The position numbers and the translations under genes are program-made. A DNA stretch of 64,000 nucleotides from Punica granatum. Its lineage: Eukaryota; Streptophyta; Magnoliopsida; Myrtales; Lythraceae. The DNA lies in contig NC_045129.1 of NCBI RefSeq assembly GCF_007655135.1, positions 15,288,274 to 15,352,273 on the forward strand, read 5' to 3'. Below, in pieces: positions 29,756-41,600 of this stretch (its first letter is position 1; each line of letters begins with the position of its first letter). The notes beneath the pieces are model-generated. The model ran no database searches. It saw only the letters and a list, made by a program, of their open reading frames with translations, and was not told where the DNA came from.

Positions 29756-32460
29756 TCTTAAAATTAATTTTTAAATGATTATTTACGAACACATATTATC
29801 TTTCCTTTTATATTCCAATCCCAAACCTTGGCATACCCTAAATACTTGATTAAAATATTGAATATCCTTGGTGTTTCAAATACCATGTCATCTCACCCCA
29901 CCCCAGACCCTATCCCTAATCCACGACAAACATAGCCTAATCTCCTAGTCCGACTTCTCTGATAAGATTTTGCCTTTGCCTCCACAACCATAAAAACCCT
30001 CACTGCTGCAAACCTGTGCTTGCTCCACTCCGCCTCCCTTGCCCTCTTCTCCAGATTCCAGCCCTTCACCTCGAGAAGGAGAAGAAGCAAACTTGATGGG
30101 AGAGAAGAGGCCGATAGAGGAGACATCCTATAGAAGAAGAGAGGGATTTTAGTAAATCATAAACATTGACGGAGTGAAGTATATAGAGGTTGGAGAAGGA
30201 CCAACAAGATGGATTGTGGGAGATAAAGAGAGGAGAGAAGGGGAGATGGATTGTAGGAACCCTAGGGGGAAATGTAAACTGAAGATGCCAAAGGGGCCCT
30301 CAGGGATGTTGCGAAAATATCCGAGGGTGTGCCTGAACCTGCTTATGAAAGATTCAAAAGCTTCGTTGAGGTATGGCACTGGTCGATACTTCATTCTATT
30401 TTAGTCTCATATGTCCCTTTCTCTTAATTGAGGAAGAAGAAGAAGTAGAAGAACATTTGAGCAAATGGTTTTAGCAATGATAGTTTGAACTGAGTGAAGA
30501 ATGATAGTTCGATTAGTCGGAAACAAATGGTTTTAGCAATTGCTCCTTTTCGCATTGCTTGCTCTCCTGCCCATTTATGTGCTCCTCATCCTCACAAAGC
30601 TAACGCCCTTTTTTTTTTTTGGTAATATTAGCATGTGTTTTGGACAACCACCTTTGTCGCTCAAGAATTAGTCGTCCTGACAAGAATTTTTTATCGACAT
30701 TAATTATACTCAAATTTTATAGCTTAACAAGGTTCTGGTGTGGTTTGTCTATGTTGTGGCCACTTATTTTCTTGCATAGTTTCTCCTATCAGAATTGACC
30801 GTCAAGACTCTCAGAATCGACAGCAAGCAGGAGTCTCTAGTATTGAAATAAGATTGTTTGTTAACTTGGAAACTTAATTCTTGTCTGTTATGGTTATGGA
30901 ACTGAACAGGTAGATACTTGCTTGGAAACAAGCTTGTTGTTTTCCAATGGGATTGGCAATGATATTATAAAGCTGCATCCACGCAAAGGAGGAATTTCGA
31001 TAGACATAAGATCCTGCGGGTAGAAGTACTCACACCATTCCTCGTGCTAGTTCAGCATCAAGACTTATCATTGCACATATTTGCGAGACTCAAGCCGTAG
31101 GTTGGAAAAGAAAAGGGTAGGATGATCCAACTTCTATGATTCACCGGCTTGCAACTGATGACTCCGGGATTACTATGGTGGTGATCCTTTTATGTGGCTA
31201 CCGACCTCCATACCGCAATAGCATCCCCGTCCTCCACTTCAAAGGATTACAATATTAACCCGAATGATCTTACCATCCACCCGCAAAAAACAAACTTTCG
31301 CAGCATTGCCTTTTTTGTTTATTTTTTGGTAGGTCTCAGCTCCTCGGTGATAATCGTTGGTTTGAACTAATCAAGGTAGTTTGGTTTATTTGGTTTGACT
31401 GTCTAGGATGACAGTCGTTGGTGTGAACCGACCAAGTTAGTTCGGCTGCTTTGGTTTGATTGTCTAGGGATTGAGTTGTTCAGATCTTGGTTGATTGATT
31501 AATTCTAGTGGTTGCAATCTACAAAGGGTTCCTGTGCTGGATACTGGATCAAGACACCTCTTTGCTCCATTCCTTTGTTTTCACACAGTAACAGTCTTTA
31601 TATATATGGATTGTACTTGACTTTGTTTTTCGGTATTCACTGGTTCCATGTAGACTATAGTCGCAAGAGGTTGGGAAACAGACGTACACCAACTGAAAGA
31701 ATCTATGCAATTGCATTTGTGTTTACTGGATGTATTTGTCACATTGCATTTTCCTTTACAGTGATCCCGACAGATCTGCTGTATTTTTCTGTCTTTGTAA
31801 TCTTTCTATTGAACATTTCATTTTGTAGCATTATCAATGGACATTGGTTAATTTGTAGAGAAAAAAAATCATTCGATCTTTTATCTTCTTTTATTTCGGC
31901 CACTAGCTAAAGAGAAGAAAGCTTTTGAATGGCCTAAACGAATTTGATTATCAGTCCTTAATTAAGTCAGGCCCTCCAACTGGTCATTTACTTCATAGCT
32001 TGCAATCCTTTACTTTTTTTTAGTTTATCATTTTGTGTCGGGGAGTAATTATAACCTTCCTTTTTGGGTTCGCCTTAGCCACTTCCTCCGACCATTTAGG
32101 AAACTTCATTTTAAGGAAGAAAAAGAAAAAAGAAAGAAAGAAAATTGCTATACAAAAAATAACCATCGCCAATAAATCAACGATAATGTACAAAGTCGTG
32201 ACCCTCGGCTCTTCCTTTTCTTTTCTATTTTTTCCGGACCATGATTTTGAAGAGTATAACTTCATTAAATTAATTATGGAAATTATATAACTTCTACTTT
32301 AATATGTCATATTACATAACATCGGATAATAAAATTTGTTGCGCGATAATAGTGTATACAATACATATATATTACAAAATTTAAAAAAAATAGATAAGTA
32401 ACTTTTTTTCTTTCAAAGTTACTCATAATAAAATAATTTTATTTAATATATACATGAACC
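29756..32460. other. Intergenic, no gene supported
   Basis: Contains GC-richer debris at 29890-30400 and 30950-31250 with no continuous frame. The 132-residue hydrophobic frame at 31512-31910 shows no domain I recognise. Two similar phrases around 31340-31480 (GTTTGATTGTCTAGG, GTTTGACTGTCTAGG) form a short tandem repeat of about 70 bp. Confidence 0.45.
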
Positions 32461-32461
32461 C

Positions 32462-32462
<1 letters not shown>

Positions 32463-32494
<32 letters not shown>
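32463..32494 (+). repeat. Homopolymer of 32 C
   Basis: An uninterrupted run of 32 cytosines followed by GTTTTTTTT, in otherwise AT-rich DNA. Confidence 0.9.
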
Positions 32495-32495
<1 letters not shown>

Positions 32496-32734
32496 TTTTT
32501 TTTCCTCTCTTCCTTTCGCTCCCCCACTCTCTTCATCTGACCCCTCAATACTGTCTCCTCCATTTTCTTCCCCTTAAAATTTTAAATCTTATTATTAATT
32601 ATGAAAATTCATGTTTCCAAAAAATTAGAGCGTAAATTGTAGTATTATCATTCATTTATTCTTATTTACTAATATATTTAAATTAATGCTAAAATGTACA
32701 TACATTTAATTGAATTTCTTGCATGGCATCTGTG

Positions 32735-35700
32735 CGGACTCGAATTTTATCTCGTTGGGGCCCGCATGAGTGCGCCATCGCACGGCTTGGTAGTGTCCAC
32801 CTTCCCATGGGGACGGGTGATGGACACGCGTGAGAAGGAGTCGCCACTACCTGTTTACGACCTAAAGGTCGACGGCCGGTGAGTTGCCCTGATCTAGGAG
32901 TACGGGGTACACCTAATTACTAAGGCATATGGTCCTGCAAAATCCTAAGTTCCGAATTCAGGGGTATTATTACGTGCGGGCCTATATTCTGCACGCTCTA
33001 TTGGTACTCTAGTTTGTCTAGGGTTTGCCATTTTTACTTATTTGCCGCTTGATTTAAGTTTCGCTCATCTCGCTCGTTTTGACACCGTAAATTAGTAGAA
33101 GCAATCGATCTAGTTTAAGAGGCCGAGAGAAAAGCGGATTCCCGAGTCAAAGGGTCGGTCCACCATCCTCGCATCATGGCTAGCCGAATTATGATGTTTG
33201 GTTTGCCGTGTGGATCGGACTTTGTGAATCGTGTGGTTCCGCTCGTCTAAGGGACTCATAGACCAAGTCAATCGATTCCGACTCTCAGACTCTACGTTCG
33301 CCGACCGGGATCATTACATAAATGAGTGTACAAATAAATACCTCACAATGTACTCTCAAATAATAAATACAAATTACAATATAATGAATCCTGGTCGACT
33401 CATGTTCGGCCAATATTCCGCTCGCGCTCACCGTTTGTTTTAAATGATTGAAACCGAAATTAAAGCAACGCGATCTCAGAGAGCCGGGGGTCGGGTCCAA
33501 CGAAACCAACGGATGGCGAAAGAGTCACGTGACTCTCTTGATAGCCGTAGGATCGGTTGAGCTCCCGGGTCATGTTCGGCCGCGACTTACTTACCCGATC
33601 CGAGTCGTCTTCCACATAGACACTACTAGGAGCGAAGCAGTAAGTCGAAACAAGATCCGATTCCGCACTCGGGTTGCGCACACTAGGTGTGTGGGGGCCT
33701 TGGACCCCGTGATTGACAAGAGAGGGTGTTGGACCCCGTGTATATCGTATCCTAGGGATTCGGTCTCGACCCGCAATAAATAAACAGAAAACAGACAAAA
33801 CAGCGAAAGCAGACAAAATAAATGAAATCCGATGAACGTGTGAATGCAAGAGAGTTGTGTCTTTTAATGCCGTGTTTACGTGATTAGCCGATTCGTGCGG
33901 GATTTCGATCAAAGCATATCCAATTATTCACATGTGCACACGAATAAGCAAAAATTAGTCACAGCGGATTTTAATTTGTCAATTTTTAAGTCCGAGTAAT
34001 TAATTAAACCAATTTTGATGTATTTAATCGATTTAATTCCTTTAAACACGAGTGAACATGAAATTGATTCGTGTGAATTCGTTCTCGCTTCAAATAACTG
34101 GTTTTAACGTCGAGTAATTAAAAATGTTCCAATTTGTGCTTTCGTCGGTTTAATTAAAACACAATTATTATTTTTTTGTTCCACTTTTCCTATTTCCCAA
34201 TTTTCAATTTTTTTTCAACACGACAATCACGAATTATCACCATAATCATCGAATTTATTCACAAATTGAGCCCTACACATGCCACTAAGTCGGGATAAAA
34301 TACCTAGTCTCGGTTTAAACCATAAGTAGGGCGGTCGGACCGACTGGAGGCGGTCTGCACAGTGCAGATCGGCTGGACGAGCATTGGGCCGTGGGGAGGG
34401 GGCCGGGAGTGCAGGTGAACTGGGCCAAGCGTTGGAGTTGGGTCGCAGAGAAGAGCTGGGCCGCGAAAGGCAGTTGGGCCGCGGAAGGGAGCGGCTGGGC
34501 TGTGGAAGGGCTCGGCTGGGCCAAGTCTCTGGCGAGACGGAGCGGATTGGGTGTCTGGATTGGGTCGGGTCGTCTCGGCTGGACTGGACTAGGCTGAATC
34601 ATCTGGGATGGACTTGCGAAAATCGAAGAAGGATGGGCCGAGCCTGTGAGAGAGAGGATGAACGGAGAAGACGACGTGGGCGGAGGAGAGGAATCCGGTG
34701 GCAGCGGACAACGGTTCCCACCTCTGGGCATCGCGGCGACGGCGCGGGAGATGGCGGCGAGCACTGCCTGGGCTACGCCGTGCTCGGGAGGGGCGTCATG
34801 AGGCTCGGGTCGGTTGGGATCGAAGGGAATTTCAGGTTTTTTGAGAGGTTTTTGAGTTTTCCGGCGAGTGAGCTTCTGAGTTCAATTGTTGGAAATCAGG
34901 GGAATTGAGAGGGGGAAATAGAGGGGTTTTGCTCCGGGAAGTGTCGCGGGTTCGTTGGGGAGAAAAACCGAGAGCGAGCGGGAGAGATTCGGCGTTGATT
35001 TTTGAGCTCGATTCGAGAGTCGGGAGCCAAGAGCTAGCCACCCTGAGAGAGAGAGAGGGCCCGAGAAAGATAGATAGCAGTTGAGGGAGCTTGCTGAGGA
35101 AGCGAGCGATGCCGTGGTGGACGGGCGTGTCAGCGGTGGCAGGCGGTCGTGGTGGGTGGGCAACTGCGGCGTGTCGGAGATGGCAGAGGGACGTCAGTGA
35201 AAGAAGAGGAGAAGAAGAGGGGGGAAAGGAGAAGAGAAGGAAAGAAAGGCGGGGGCAAAAAGGAAGAGGAAGAAAAGAGAGGGGGCGAAGTGGAAAGAAA
35301 GAAAGAGCAGGGGCGAAAATGAAACGGTCAGAAACTTCTGACCCGCGTTAGAAATTCTGATAGGCGTCAGACTGGTCTGATGCCGATTTGACCGGTCTGA
35401 TGCCGATCTGACCCCCCAGGCCCCATTTTTTTTTTTTTTTTCAAAAATTTGAATTGACGCGCGTAAAAATTGAAATCATCGTCTTTCCAATTAAATGTCG
35501 GAAAAATGATCCGGAATCATCATTGTGTTCAGAAAAATTCGTTGATCAATATTATGCGATAAAATGTTTTTTTCAATCTCGAATTTTTGACCCGGATTTT
35601 TGAAAATTGACGTCGATGTATGCGAAATCCAAAGATGTCCCAAATAACATCAATTTTGAAAAATTATAAAATTGGTGTTAAATTAGGAAAATGTACTATT

Positions 35701-35880
35701 TCCGAAAAGTCGTGAATACTCGAGTAATTAACTGGAAATACTTCCCTCGCACGGGTGACGAAATGACGATTTCGCCCATTTGGAGCCGATGGACAGGAAT
35801 TGGGTGCTGACGACATCGATTTCAGTCTACTGTGTGGATATATATCGAGACTAGGATTTTCAGAACCTGCATTAAATCCC
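32735..35880. mobile_element. Long LTR-like, non-coding element
   Basis: A GC-rich block of about 3 kb contrasts sharply with its AT-rich surroundings. It contains AAGGAGTCGCCACTACCTG, CTAGGGATTCGGTCTCGACC and CAGACAAAACAGCG, then a G/A-rich stretch (34380-35300) and tandem GGTCTGATGCCGATYTGACC units (about 35355-35410). Part of the right end (35480-35690) recurs at 62105-62295, and a related fragment lies near 20060-20335. Frames on both strands (for example 34315-34908) overlap and carry no gag, protease, reverse transcriptase or integrase motif. A long LTR or solo LTR is most likely. The termini and duplication were not resolved. Confidence 0.45.
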
Positions 35881-35955
35881 ACCGCTCTACTTTATTTATC
35901 TTATTAAAATTATTTCAAAAAATTACATTTTTTTAAGAATAATTATTACTATCAA

Positions 35956-36749
35956 CTAGGTTGTAACCTCGCGCGATGTTCGGGTCAAAATCACGTTCAC
36001 TTATCAGATCTAAAAAAATAAAGCAAAACAATATATATTTATATTTCCTCTCGTTTTATGAGAAAAATAATAATTGATGTCAAACTATTATTTAAGTATA
36101 GACTGAAATAATAAATCATAAATACATAGTTAACTTAAAAGCACATATGGTACATGGGCATTATATTATTTCATCGTGATTACATCTCATTTTTTATTAT
36201 GCTATATCATCAAACTTGATTAATTGTATGATTTGTCTCAGCTTTTGTGCTTGCTTAATGATGTGACATATTTTTACTATTCCAAAATATCCTAAATCTT
36301 AGAAAGTTTGTACGTTCAACTTATATGTACTCAATCTATACACGTACCCTCCATTTACATTATAAATTAAGAAATATTTTATATATTATTTTGATAAAAC
36401 TAAGCATCATTTAAAATAGCCGCACGTTTTTGCGTGTTTAAATAGGCTACTCGACTATATAGTGCTCCTTCTTTATGTGCATAATGAGAATAATAGATGA
36501 ATAATTACGAATAAAGATTTTAACTTATTTCTTGAATATTAGATTATAATTTAATAATGTATGAATAGTTATTTTAAGCACTCATTCATGCAATAAATTA
36601 ATACAAATGTGAAAGCACTTGAATCGACCTTTTTTTTTTTCGCTTTCTAATCGAAAATATATTATTTGCAGTGTGTATATATTATTTATATATATGCTTA
36701 TATCGTTACTTCTCAAATTAGAATACTCTATTACGTTATTTTTATTAAG
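35956..36749. other. Intergenic, AT-rich
   Basis: No gene. A weak Helitron-like end (CTAG at 35956-35959, then CCTCGCGCGATGTTCGGG) lies at the left. The rest is AT-rich without resolved structure. Confidence 0.45.
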
Positions 36750-37135
36750 CATCTATTATAGCATTTGGAAATGGAGTTAACTCCACTCCACTCCAACTAT
36801 GTATATATATATATATATATATATATTTAATTGGGGTTGTAATAACATGGTGGAGGAAGATAATAAAAAAGTAATAATTATGTTATTAAATTATGAAAAA
36901 ATTGAAAAAAAAATGAATATTTAAAAGAAAGTAATAATTGTATTATTGAATTATAGGAAAAGTAATGAATAGTTGAGAGAATTTAGTATTAAACATTGAA
37001 TTAAATGGTAGTTAAAATAAAATAACTGAAGAAAAAGGGAAAAAATAATGATTATGTTATTGAATTGAAGATAAGTAAAGTGGAGTTAAGTAGAGTAGAG
37101 TGAAAAAAAATTAAACTCCAAAACCAAAAAAAGCA
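36750..37135 (+). mobile_element. MITE family F, copy 3
   Basis: Begins near GCATTTGGAAATGGAGTTAA and ends AAACTCCAAAACCAAA. The interior has the family phrases TTATTAAATTATG, GAATAGTTGAGAG and TTGAATTGAAGATAAG. An AT microsatellite (36799-36826) sits inside the left part. Confidence 0.6.
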
Positions 37136-38299
37136 ATTTGTTATATGATATGAAGTACTAAATTAACCCTAAAACCAAATTTTAGTTCGGCACTACTGAT
37201 TTAAAATATATGAATACTTCAATTTATCATTGAATTCAACGATAATAACCCATTTTATTATATAATTTTTGCTATAAAATAAAGAAAAGATATGAGAAAG
37301 AAATGATTAATTCGATTAAACCCCAAGACATCATAATGAAAAAATATTATAACGCACTAATAATAATACCCACTTCTTCATTTCATTCCCCACTATTTTA
37401 TAAACAGGAGTTGTGCAAAATAATTTTGTGGAAAATAAATATGGACTTGAGAATCAAATGATATTCATGTTTTGGTTAATTACATATATATATATATATA
37501 TATAGCTGTATGTATTTTTTTGAAATTCTTTTGAAAGATGTGAAATGAAATCAAATGAAGGGATAAAACAAAAAAAATAAAATCTTGTAGGAAAATATTA
37601 AAAATGAGGAAAAATGGGGATAGAAATGAAAATAAAAGAAAAGAAAAAGGGACCCACGTTATATTCTCCTTGCAGTTGATGTAAACAAGAGATTTAGTTA
37701 TATCGGAAATCGGAGATTACATAGTATGAATGCGAATTAGTTATTCAGTCTCTGGCTTCCTCAAAAGAAGCTATATCTTCTATGGGAGACTAATGGACAT
37801 AGCAATTTTCAAGGTCTATACACGAGAAAGACAGGCATGAGACAACTGTTCTGATAACCACACTACGCGTAAGAGCAAGTGTTCGGACATCGGAGAGTTG
37901 GTGAAAGCAAGCATGGATATATAAGAGGGTGCAATACCAGCACCTATTAACTTAATTCTGCGTTTCCGATTAGATATGGACCTATGTGCTCAGTAAAAAT
38001 TATGGCTTATTCCGTTAGTATGCAGATTCTTCCATAAGGACTCCTTTGGCATGCTTTGATCGAAACACTTAAACAACTTTTGCAAGTGTATAAATTAACC
38101 CAACTCCTGGGGATTCTCAAATTTATCCTATCATTTAAAATTTTTCTAGAGCAGCCTGACGGTTCACTTCTGTTTCCAATTTAACGTACCGTCAATTTTT
38201 CATCGAAATAACAGAAAACGTGACGTGGGGGCGTTTCTCTCTGTCAAAGTTCGGGGCGAATTAAATATTCATTTGTCGGGTATTCATTCAACTGATGCA
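37136..38299. other. Intergenic upstream of the proteasome gene
   Basis: AT-rich, no supported gene. An AT tract lies near 37485-37503. Confidence 0.5.
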
Positions 38300-38346
38300 A
38301 ATCTGGGCCATCCGGCATTCGAGCCCATGGGCCGGGGTTCAGCCCA
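38300..38346 (+). promoter_or_regulatory. Cluster of site II (TGGGCY) motifs
   Basis: Four TGGGCC/AGCCCA words occur within 43 bases (38304, 38322, 38328, 38341). They lie about 270-315 bp before the proteasome start codon. Such paired site II elements bind TCP factors and are common in plant genes for proteasome, ribosome and mitochondrial proteins. Function here is inferred. Confidence 0.55.
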
Positions 38347-38617
38347 TTTGTAGCCTCCAAGTCCAAATGAATCAATCGCCTTCTTTCTCAACAAGAAACC
38401 TCTCCTCCCCCCGTCTTTCTCCTTTTGGCTCTCCGACGACTTCAAAACGCACAGAGCGGAGCAGAGCAAAGACCTCTTCCCTCCCCACTCCTCAGAGTTG
38501 CGATCCCTGACGATAATCTCATTCGCTCTCTCTTTTCAATCCGTCGTCTTCTCTAATCTGATTCCAGCCTTTTCTCATTGGTTGGTTTGTTGGGCAGATC
38601 TCTCTTTCTAATTCGCC

Positions 38618-41600
38618 ATGGGAGACAGTCAGTACTCGTTTTCTCTCACAACTTTCAGGTTAGGCTCTCCTCCTTATGTATGCCCTTTAGCCTCTGCTGT
38701 TGAAATGTCCGTTGATCGAAGCCGAAATAGCTTCGCTAACTGCCTATCTGTTGCTATCGGCCAGTCCCTCGGGCAAGCTAGTGCAGATTGAGCACGCCTT
38801 GACGGCGGTCGGTTCTGGCCAAACTTCTCTCGGGATCAAAGGTAGGTTCGATGGCATTCTGGAGAAAAAAAATGTTAATTTTGTTGTATATGATGATGTT
38901 AAAGCCCGATTGCTTTAGGCCACTGTCTAGGTCTTGAACTAACAGTATCCGTGCTTCAGCTGCTAATGGTGTTGTCATCGCGACCGAGAAGAAGCTGCCG
39001 TCCATCTTAGTTGATGAAACATCTGTAAGTAATTTGGCCTCTCTTCATGTGTTTGCAATCATTTCAACTACTGCTTGAACTTCAAACCCTGATTTGAAGT
39101 TTTCAGTTTATGCTTTATACTTTTAAGTTTTTAATGACATCTTCTGGAAACACCGCAATATACGGTGGTTCGCAGAATGCTATTATTGTACCCGTTATGA
39201 GTGATGTAATCGCATTACTCTGCATCTTGCAGCATTCCCTGTGTTTTTTTTTTCCTTTGCATTAAGTCGTGGTTTGAATTTATCTTTTTTATTCTTTTTC
39301 AATTTGCTAGGTTCAAAAGATACAGTGCCTGACGCCGAATATTGGAGTTGTCTACAGGTGTGCTATCTGCTTTGATTCTGTTCATGTGGTTCAATATACG
39401 TCCTTGACTAATTTTTGTTAATTTAAGGGCTACAGTGGCTCGCCTATGCTTTTCATTATGAATTATGCAATAGAATAGGATATTTGTGGGCGTGGGCAAA
39501 TGCATAGAATTATTTTTCCTGTTTCCTTGATGTGGCTGAACATAAAGCTTTCATTTCTCGAACTGCTCAGCTCTGGTGAATGTGCTTTACGAGTGAAACT
39601 TTTACTGGGGGCATAATAGTAATCATTAGTTGATAACACTAGCTAAAAGTGTCTATAGTTATGGTGACTCTTGAAAAGAGTAAACAGCATGTGTCCTATG
39701 TTTGCTGAATTGTTACTAAAAGAATTGTAATTAAAGTTCCACTCTTATTTTACCTCAAAATTCAACATCTTTGGTTAAACGTCTCCTCTTTGAATTGATC
39801 TAGCTTCTCTCTAGTACAATTAACTTAGAGGGCATCTCCACGGCAGGTTATGGTTCCTACTTTGACTTGATTGAGAGATATTATGTCCTCGGGTTGGAGA
39901 GCAGATAATAACTGTTGATACCCGTGCGATCTTATTGAATGAGGATACCCTTAATAGTAAAGATTGGGGAGGAAGGGGTTTACAATGTTGTGAATTATCC
40001 TCTGGTGAAGGTGTCGGGCCTTATATGTGTTAGATTAGAATGGGTTTATGTGCTGAGCTCTCAAGCAACTTATACTTGTTAATTGGAAGAAGTATTATAT
40101 GTAGCATCTAGTCAGTTTGGTCTCCCTATGTGTTATATTTCTATTTTATTCTCTACTATTAAAGTGTAAAACGTGTGGTGAAGGTACCCGATGGGGTAGG
40201 ATGAGCATGGAGTTGATTCATCTATTGTGAACTTGGGGATACTTAAATAGCATGCACTTAGAAAGAATTGACTTTTTGAATCAAATTTATGTATCTTAAA
40301 CTGAATCTTAAACTCTCCAGAGAGGTGGCTCACTGCATTACAAAGGGAAACAAGTAGAAAAAGTGTTTATGTTATTATATATAGTATATTTTATGTATAT
40401 ATTATGAAAAAGGAGTTAATAGGCAAATAAATATGATCTGAGTGTGCTGCATTAAGCTGTAGCCTCAAGTGTTCTTAGAGATTGCTCTAGGGGCTAGCAG
40501 TCAATTAGCAACTAATAAAAGACTCTGAATCTGACTTCTGAGCTTGATAAATGAGGAGATTTGTTCCAAGATATCTAGTAGAACTCTGATATATAATTTT
40601 TTCACGTTAATCTTTTTCTTGACATTAAATGGATCTTGTCTGAGGTTTATTAGAGAATTTTCCTTTGTTGAACTTGTGCACATGCTAGAGCTCTGTGTAA
40701 GCACATCTGCGTGTAGACAGGAGGGTGTAGTCTGTGGTAGGGGGTGGAATGATGCAATGCTGTGTTATATGTGACACCAAGTTTGATATCCTGTAGATTT
40801 ATTTTAAGAAGAAAGCTAAAAGTCACCACATTATGATGCAGAAATTTATGAGATATGCTGTTCTATTTCTCTGACTTCTCCATAATCTGTTTCCTTCTTG
40901 AGGTTTATAGAACTATTGATCGATGTCAATCTAGTTACGTTGTTATTTATCTTGTAGTGGCATGGGCCCAGATTTTAGAGTCCTCGTTCGGAAAAGCAGG
41001 AAGCAGGCGGAACAGTATCATAGGTTATATAAGGTATTATATGATATGCTTTGGTTCTTCCTGCATTCCCACTTATTGCTGATGCTAGCTGTATTACTTT
41101 TTCTCGGGAAATAGTAAAAAGCTGTACCTTACCTAATTGACAAAAAAAAGTCTGATGCTTGTTTTGCCTTTCTTTTCCCATGCTATTATTAGTGAAGGAT
41201 AAATTAATCCATAGAAGAAAGAGAAGAACATGGAATGGTACAGCTTTTCATACTTCTAGAATCCATGGAGGAAGTTATGAGTGATCTTGGAAAATTGGAT
41301 ATCAAATTGATGCATCCTGGCAACTAATTCATGCTCTCTAGTGTTGCTTCTTTTGTATCTGTTGTGCTAGTGGGATCAATTTTTTGTGACTTACATGAAA
41401 TAATGATTTTTTTTTTATTAAGAAGCATGTGTTATGTTTTCGAAATAGATATGCATCTGAAATGGTTGGAGGTAGTAATGGTATTGAACTGAAAATCATA
41501 AAAATTTCAAAATGTCTAGAAACTAGCTAGATTTAAATCATGTCTTTGAATTACTAAAAGAAGCTAGCGCAGCCATAATCATCGATGAGAAAATGGTATT

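Noticed and set aside
30280..30300. TGCCAAAGG word resembling the start of miR399
   Set aside because: The remaining bases do not match, and no complementary arm lies nearby.
31512..31910. 132-residue hydrophobic frame
   Set aside because: No start context, no recognised family, and composition explained by T-rich DNA. It could be reconsidered if a homologue is found.
33460..33912. Overlapping 150- and 111-residue frames
   Set aside because: Part of the LTR-like block, with no retroelement or host domain.
34315..34908. Overlapping frames of 149 and 174 residues on both strands
   Set aside because: They lie in a GC-rich, low-complexity LTR-like block, overlap each other and have Pro/Ser- or Arg/Gly-biased composition without a domain.
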